Shown here: in pieces, positions 29,393-32,130 of the stretch
Layout: the number at the start of each line of letters is the position of its first letter
Numbering within the stretch: the first letter of the stretch is position 1
Origin: Deinococcus gobiensis I-0
GTDB lineage: Bacteria > Deinococcota > Deinococci > Deinococcales > Deinococcaceae
Length of the DNA: 32,130 nt
Direction: 5' to 3'
Assembly (NCBI RefSeq): GCF_000252445.1
Contig: NC_017790.1
Coordinates: forward strand, 871,871-904,000
Notes under the pieces: model-generated
The model's input: the letters and a program-made list of their open reading frames with translations, nothing else
Told to the model about the DNA's origin: nothing
The model's database searches: none
Made by a program: the position numbers and the translations under genes

Positions 29393-30480
29393 GCACCAGA
29401 ACCCCCGTCACCATCGTCAGCGGCTTTCTCGGCAGCGGCAAGACCACGCTGCTGAACAACCTGCTGGCGCAGACCCACGACCGCACGCTGGCCGTCATCG
29501 TGAACGAGTTCGGCGAGGTGAGCATCGACGCGCCGCTGCTCGACACGCGTGAGGAGGGCGTGGAGCTGCACGACGTGCACGGCGGCCTGCTGGCCTACGG
29601 CGGCGAGGGCGACGCCTTCACCGCGACCCTGCGGGCGCTGCGCGGACGCCGCCACGCCTTCGACCACGTGCTGATCGAGACGAGCGGGCTGGCCGTGCCC
29701 ACCGCCGTGATGGTCACACTCCAGACGCCGGAATTTGCCGACGCCTTCCTGCTCGACGCGACGCTGGTGGTCGTGGACACGCCGCTGCTGCTGGAGGGCG
29801 CGTTCAGTACAGGGGGAGACGCGGCCCAGGCCAGCGCCGCGTCCGTGTTCGACGCGCAGCTCGAATACGCCGACGTGGCCGTACTGAACAAGATCGACGG
29901 GCTCGACGACGCCGCACTGCTCCAGGCCGAGGCCGACGTGCGCTACCGTGCCCCGCGCGTGCGCTTTCTGGAGCTGGCCTACGGCGCGCGGCTCGACACG
30001 CAGCTCACGCTGGGCCTGAACCTGCACGGCACCCGCCGCGCGGTGACGCACGCCGCGCCCGTCAGCGGCACGCCCAGCGATCTCGCGGCCCCGCTGCACG
30101 ACCACACCACGCTCGACGGCCACAGTCACGGCGACCTCGACGCCCACGTGCACAGCCTGAGCACCCACCAGCACTTCCACGAACATGACCCCGGCTGGCA
30201 ATCCTTCCGGCTGACCAGCCCGGAACCGCAGGACCTCCCGGCACTCCTGAAAACCGTGCAGAACGTGGCGCGCGTGTTCCCGGTGCTGCGCGTCAAGGGC
30301 TTCGTGGGGGACGCGCAGGGCGAGCGGCACGCGGTGCAGGCGGTGCGCTCGCGCATCGAGGCGCTGCCCGCCCCGGCCCGGGCAGACGCGCCCAACGAGC
30401 TGATCTTCATCGGCTACCACGTCAGCCGCAAGAAGGTCATCGAGGCGCTCCAGAAGGCGCTGCCGCAGGTCTGGAGCTGA
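29389..30480 (+). CDS. CobW/G3E-family GTPase without cysteines, with His-rich loop
   Basis: 363-aa P-loop GTPase of the COG0523 (CobW) family, probably a metal chaperone or insertase, here expected to serve cobalt delivery to CbiX. Walker A GFLGSGKT at 12-19, NEFGEVSID at 39-47, Walker-B/switch [10 protein letters not shown] at 95-104, NKID at 167-170, and the CobW C-terminal domain from about 268 ([11 protein letters not shown]). The family's metal motif GCxCC, expected at about 65-72, is replaced by GGLLAYGG, and the protein has no cysteine anywhere. A loop at 237-266 holds ten histidines (HDH, HSH, HVH, HQHFHEH) that could bind metal instead. GTG start 29389 overlaps the cbiHJ stop (GTGA). 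Last gene of the operon, ending 16 bases from the convergent ankyrin gene. Confidence 0.9.
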
Positions 30481-30496
30481 GAGAGGGCTCGGAAGT

Positions 30497-31213
30497 TCAG
30501 GGGCGGGGTGCTGGCCCCGGCCCCTGCAACAGCCGGACCATCTCCAGATATCCGGCGCTGCGGGCGTGGTCCAGCGGCGTTCTCCCCTGCCGGTCGGCCA
30601 CCTGCGGATCGGCCCCGTGCGCCAGCAGTTCACGCACGATTTCGGTGTGGACCGGGCCGCCGTCTCCGAGGATCACGGCCTCCAGCAGCGCCGTCCAGCC
30701 CAGATGGTTGACGTGATTCACGTCGATACCGGTGGTCCGGAGCAGTTCTCGGACGTAAGGCAGGTGGCCGCGGTCAGCCGCCGGAATCAGCGCCGTTCCC
30801 CCGAAGCGGTTGGTGCGGGTCAGGTCGGGACTGCCCCGGAGCACCTCGCGCAGCAGGGCGACATTGCCCGTCTCGCCACTCACCAGCAGCGCGTTGTTGC
30901 GTGCGTCGTCCTGGGGGTCGGGGTCCGCACCGGCCGACACCAGCGCGCGCACCACCTCCACATGGTCGCCCAGGGCCGCGGAGGTCAGCGCCGTACGGCC
31001 CCGCGCGTCGGCCGCGTCGGGATTCGCGCCCGCCGCCAGCAGGGCCGCGACCCGCGCCGCGTCACCGTCCTGGGCCGCCCTGAGCAGTTGGGCCGAGAGC
31101 GCCGCTTCCGAATGCTGTTCCATCTGAATTCTCCTTTCCGGACCGTGCGCCGCAGTGACGACGGTGGCCGCCGTTCCCCCGAGCAGCGCCGCCAGCATCA
31201 GCCGCCTGGACAC
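30497..31213 (-). CDS. Ankyrin-repeat protein, possibly Tat-exported
   Basis: 238 aa from GTG 31213. Residues about 40-235 form five to six ankyrin repeats (GDAARVAALLAAGANPDAAD, ARGRTALTSAALGDHVEVVRALVSAGADPD, FGGTALIPAADRGHLPYVRELL and so on), a protein-binding solenoid. Residues 1-24 look like a twin-arginine signal peptide (SRRLMLAALLGGTAATVVTAAHG). However, an excellent Shine-Dalgarno AAAGGAG (31137-31131) lies 7 bases before an internal ATG at 31123 that would give a cytosolic 208-aa form. Either start, or both, may be used. Periplasmic ankyrin proteins linked to oxidative stress are known; the role here is not evident. It lies 31 bases after the HbpS-like gene on the same strand, so probably an operon. 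Confidence 0.85.
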   Translation of the reverse strand: MSRRLMLAALLGGTAATVVTAAHGPERRIQMEQHSEAALSAQLLRAAQDGDAARVAALLAAGANPDAADARGRTALTSAALGDHVEVVRALVSAGADPDPQDDARNNALLVSGETGNVALLREVLRGSPDLTRTNRFGGTALIPAADRGHLPYVRELLRTTGIDVNHVNHLGWTALLEAVILGDGGPVHTEIVRELLAHGADPQVADRQGRTPLDHARSAGYLEMVRLLQGPGPAPRP

Positions 31214-31244
31214 CGGCGCCCCTGCCCTGCCGCCGCCCCCGCCT

Positions 31245-31766
31245 TCAGAATCCCGGGAGGGTCTTGAGGGCGTCCAGCGCGCACTGCTCGTCGATCATGC
31301 CACTGGGTGCCCCGCCCACGCCGATGGCCCCGACCACCGTCGTCCCGGCACGCACCGGGACGCCACCGGCGAGCAGCAGATACCCGGGGATGTCGGCCAG
31401 GCCGGGGTTGCTCGCCAGGCCCTTGGCCATCTCACTGGTCAGGTTGCGCCCGCTGGCACTCGTGAAGGCCTTGCCCAGACTCGCGCCCACCGTGTGCGGC
31501 CCGGCCTGTTCCGAGCGGGCCAGCGCCAGCGCCACGCCGGAGCGGTCCACCACGGCCGCGCTGACGTTGTAGCCGGCGGCGGCGCAGTTGGCGACCGCCC
31601 GCGTGGCGAGCTTGACCGCCGCGTCCAGGCTCAGGGTGGCGACCTGTACGGTAGGCGTGGTGGCCAGCTGTACGGGGGCAGGCGGCGCAGGAGGGGTCTG
31701 CGCCGGGGTCTGTTGGGCGGCGGCCACGGAGGCGAAGGTCAGTGCAGTCAGGAGGACCGTTTTCAT
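31245..31766 (-). CDS. Secreted HbpS/GlcG-family (DUF336) heme-binding-like protein
   Basis: 173 aa from ATG 31766, with a Sec signal peptide (MKTVLLTALTFASVAAAQ) and a Pro/Thr-rich linker to about residue 45. The domain (about 46-173) shows the family features: LSLDAAVKLATRAVANCAAAGYNVSAAVVDRSGVALAL, SLGKAFTSAS, IPGYLLLAGGVPVRAG, VVGAIGVGGAPSGMIDEQCA. Relatives bind heme or act as accessory sensors, and are often found near alcohol or glycolate oxidation genes. An upstream in-frame start at 31802 is less likely because it would bury the signal peptide. It is followed by the ankyrin gene and preceded by a LuxR-type regulator on the same strand. Confidence 0.9.
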   Translation of the reverse strand: MKTVLLTALTFASVAAAQQTPAQTPPAPPAPVQLATTPTVQVATLSLDAAVKLATRAVANCAAAGYNVSAAVVDRSGVALALARSEQAGPHTVGASLGKAFTSASGRNLTSEMAKGLASNPGLADIPGYLLLAGGVPVRAGTTVVGAIGVGGAPSGMIDEQCALDALKTLPGF

Positions 31767-31823
31767 GGCGTCATGTTCCCAGGCGGGCGCGCGCGAAACC
31801 ATTCGGGCGTTTTCGGAGGCGGC

Positions 31824-31841
31824 CTCCGTAGTTTTACGGAG
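31824..31841. promoter_or_regulatory. 18-bp palindrome CTCCGTA-N4-TACGGAG
   Basis: Perfect 7-bp arms around GTTT, overlapping the stop codon of the LuxR-type gene and 57 bases upstream of the HbpS-like start. It could be the site of the adjacent FixJ/NarL-type regulator controlling the downstream genes, or a small terminator stem; there is no T-run. Confidence 0.4.
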
Positions 31842-32130
31842 AACCCGGCCCCGCAGAGTCCACGGCGCTCAGGTAGGTCCGCATCAGCTCGGCCAGCGAG
31901 CGCACCCCGAGCTTCTCGCAGAGGCTGGCGCGGTGCGTCTCGACCGTGCGCGCGCTGATCCCGAGGACTTGGGCGCTCTGCTTGCTGGTCTGGCCGTCCA
32001 TCAGTCCGGCGAGCACCTCGCGCTCCCGGTCGGTCAGGCGGGCGAGGCGGGCGCGCGCCTGTTCGCCCGCCCCGCGCTGCTCGCGGCGGCTCAGGTGCAG
32101 GTGGATGGCCCGCTGGACAGCCTCCAGCAG
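31834..32130 (-). CDS. LuxR/FixJ-type response regulator, C-terminal part (runs off right edge)
   Basis: The last 98 codons of a gene entering from beyond 32130. LLEAVQRAIHLHL is the end of a receiver domain or linker. LTDREREVLAGLMDGQTSKQSAQVLGISARTVETHRASLCEKLGVRSLAELMR is a complete LuxR-type helix-turn-helix of the FixJ subclass (KQxAxxLGISxRTVExHR). The N-terminal receiver is presumed, not seen. It lies directly upstream of, and in the same direction as, the HbpS-like gene, so it is a candidate regulator of that gene. Confidence 0.9.
   Translation of the reverse strand: MLEAVQRAIHLHLSRREQRGAGEQARARLARLTDREREVLAGLMDGQTSKQSAQVLGISARTVETHRASLCEKLGVRSLAELMRTYLSAVDSAGPGSP

Overview
The window is a GC-rich (about 70 % by eye) chromosomal or megaplasmid segment that looks like Deinococcus or a close relative. 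Three things suggest this. Several genes have a -10-like TANNNT element 6-8 bases before the start codon and no Shine-Dalgarno, which is the leaderless arrangement common in Deinococcus. There is a TerD-family stress cluster with a TerD-vWA fusion. The accessory genes (secreted subtilisin, PAS kinases, GGDEF-EAL protein) also fit. This assignment is inference from gene content, not from a marker gene.

Left part (1-17.6 kb), signalling and envelope genes: a TPR protein that runs off the left edge and carries a degenerate GGDEF-like C-terminus (-); a subtilisin-like lipoprotein protease with a PPC domain (+); a perfect 23-bp hairpin shared with a convergent MATE transporter (-); a triple-PAS histidine kinase (-); a GNAT acetyltransferase (-); a beta-lactamase-like serine hydrolase (+); a GGDEF-EAL protein with a probable N-terminal frameshift (+); a broken GH1-like gene, frameshifted and cut off at its 3' end (+); an OmpR-type response regulator and kinase pair (-), divergent from a YceI protein and a small membrane protein (+); an unknown 182-aa protein (+); and a PIG-L deacetylase (-). 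The regulator/YceI intergenic region holds a mirror-symmetric set of 11-bp-spaced repeats that fits each divergent promoter.

Middle (17.6-20.6 kb): a three-gene ter operon (TerD, TerD-vWA, TerZ-like) closed by a clear intrinsic terminator, followed by an unknown gene on the opposite strand and a roughly 370-bp AT-rich island with palindromes, tandem repeats and long inverted repeats.

Right part (21.6-30.5 kb): an anaerobic-type (cbi) corrin-ring operon behind a cobalamin riboswitch. The order is a 19-codon leader ORF, cbiE, cbiX-cbiC fusion, cbiD, cbiL, cbiF, cbiG, cbiH-cbiJ fusion, and a CobW-like GTPase. Most junctions are ATGA or GTGA overlaps, so translation is probably coupled. Together these enzymes cover cobalt insertion and most ring methylation, contraction and reduction steps up to cobyrinate. 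CbiT, CbiA, CbiB and CbiP are not in the window. The CobW-like protein has no cysteine at all and carries a His-rich loop.

Right edge (30.5-32.1 kb, all -): the C-terminal part of a LuxR/FixJ-type regulator, a secreted HbpS/GlcG-like protein and an ankyrin-repeat protein.
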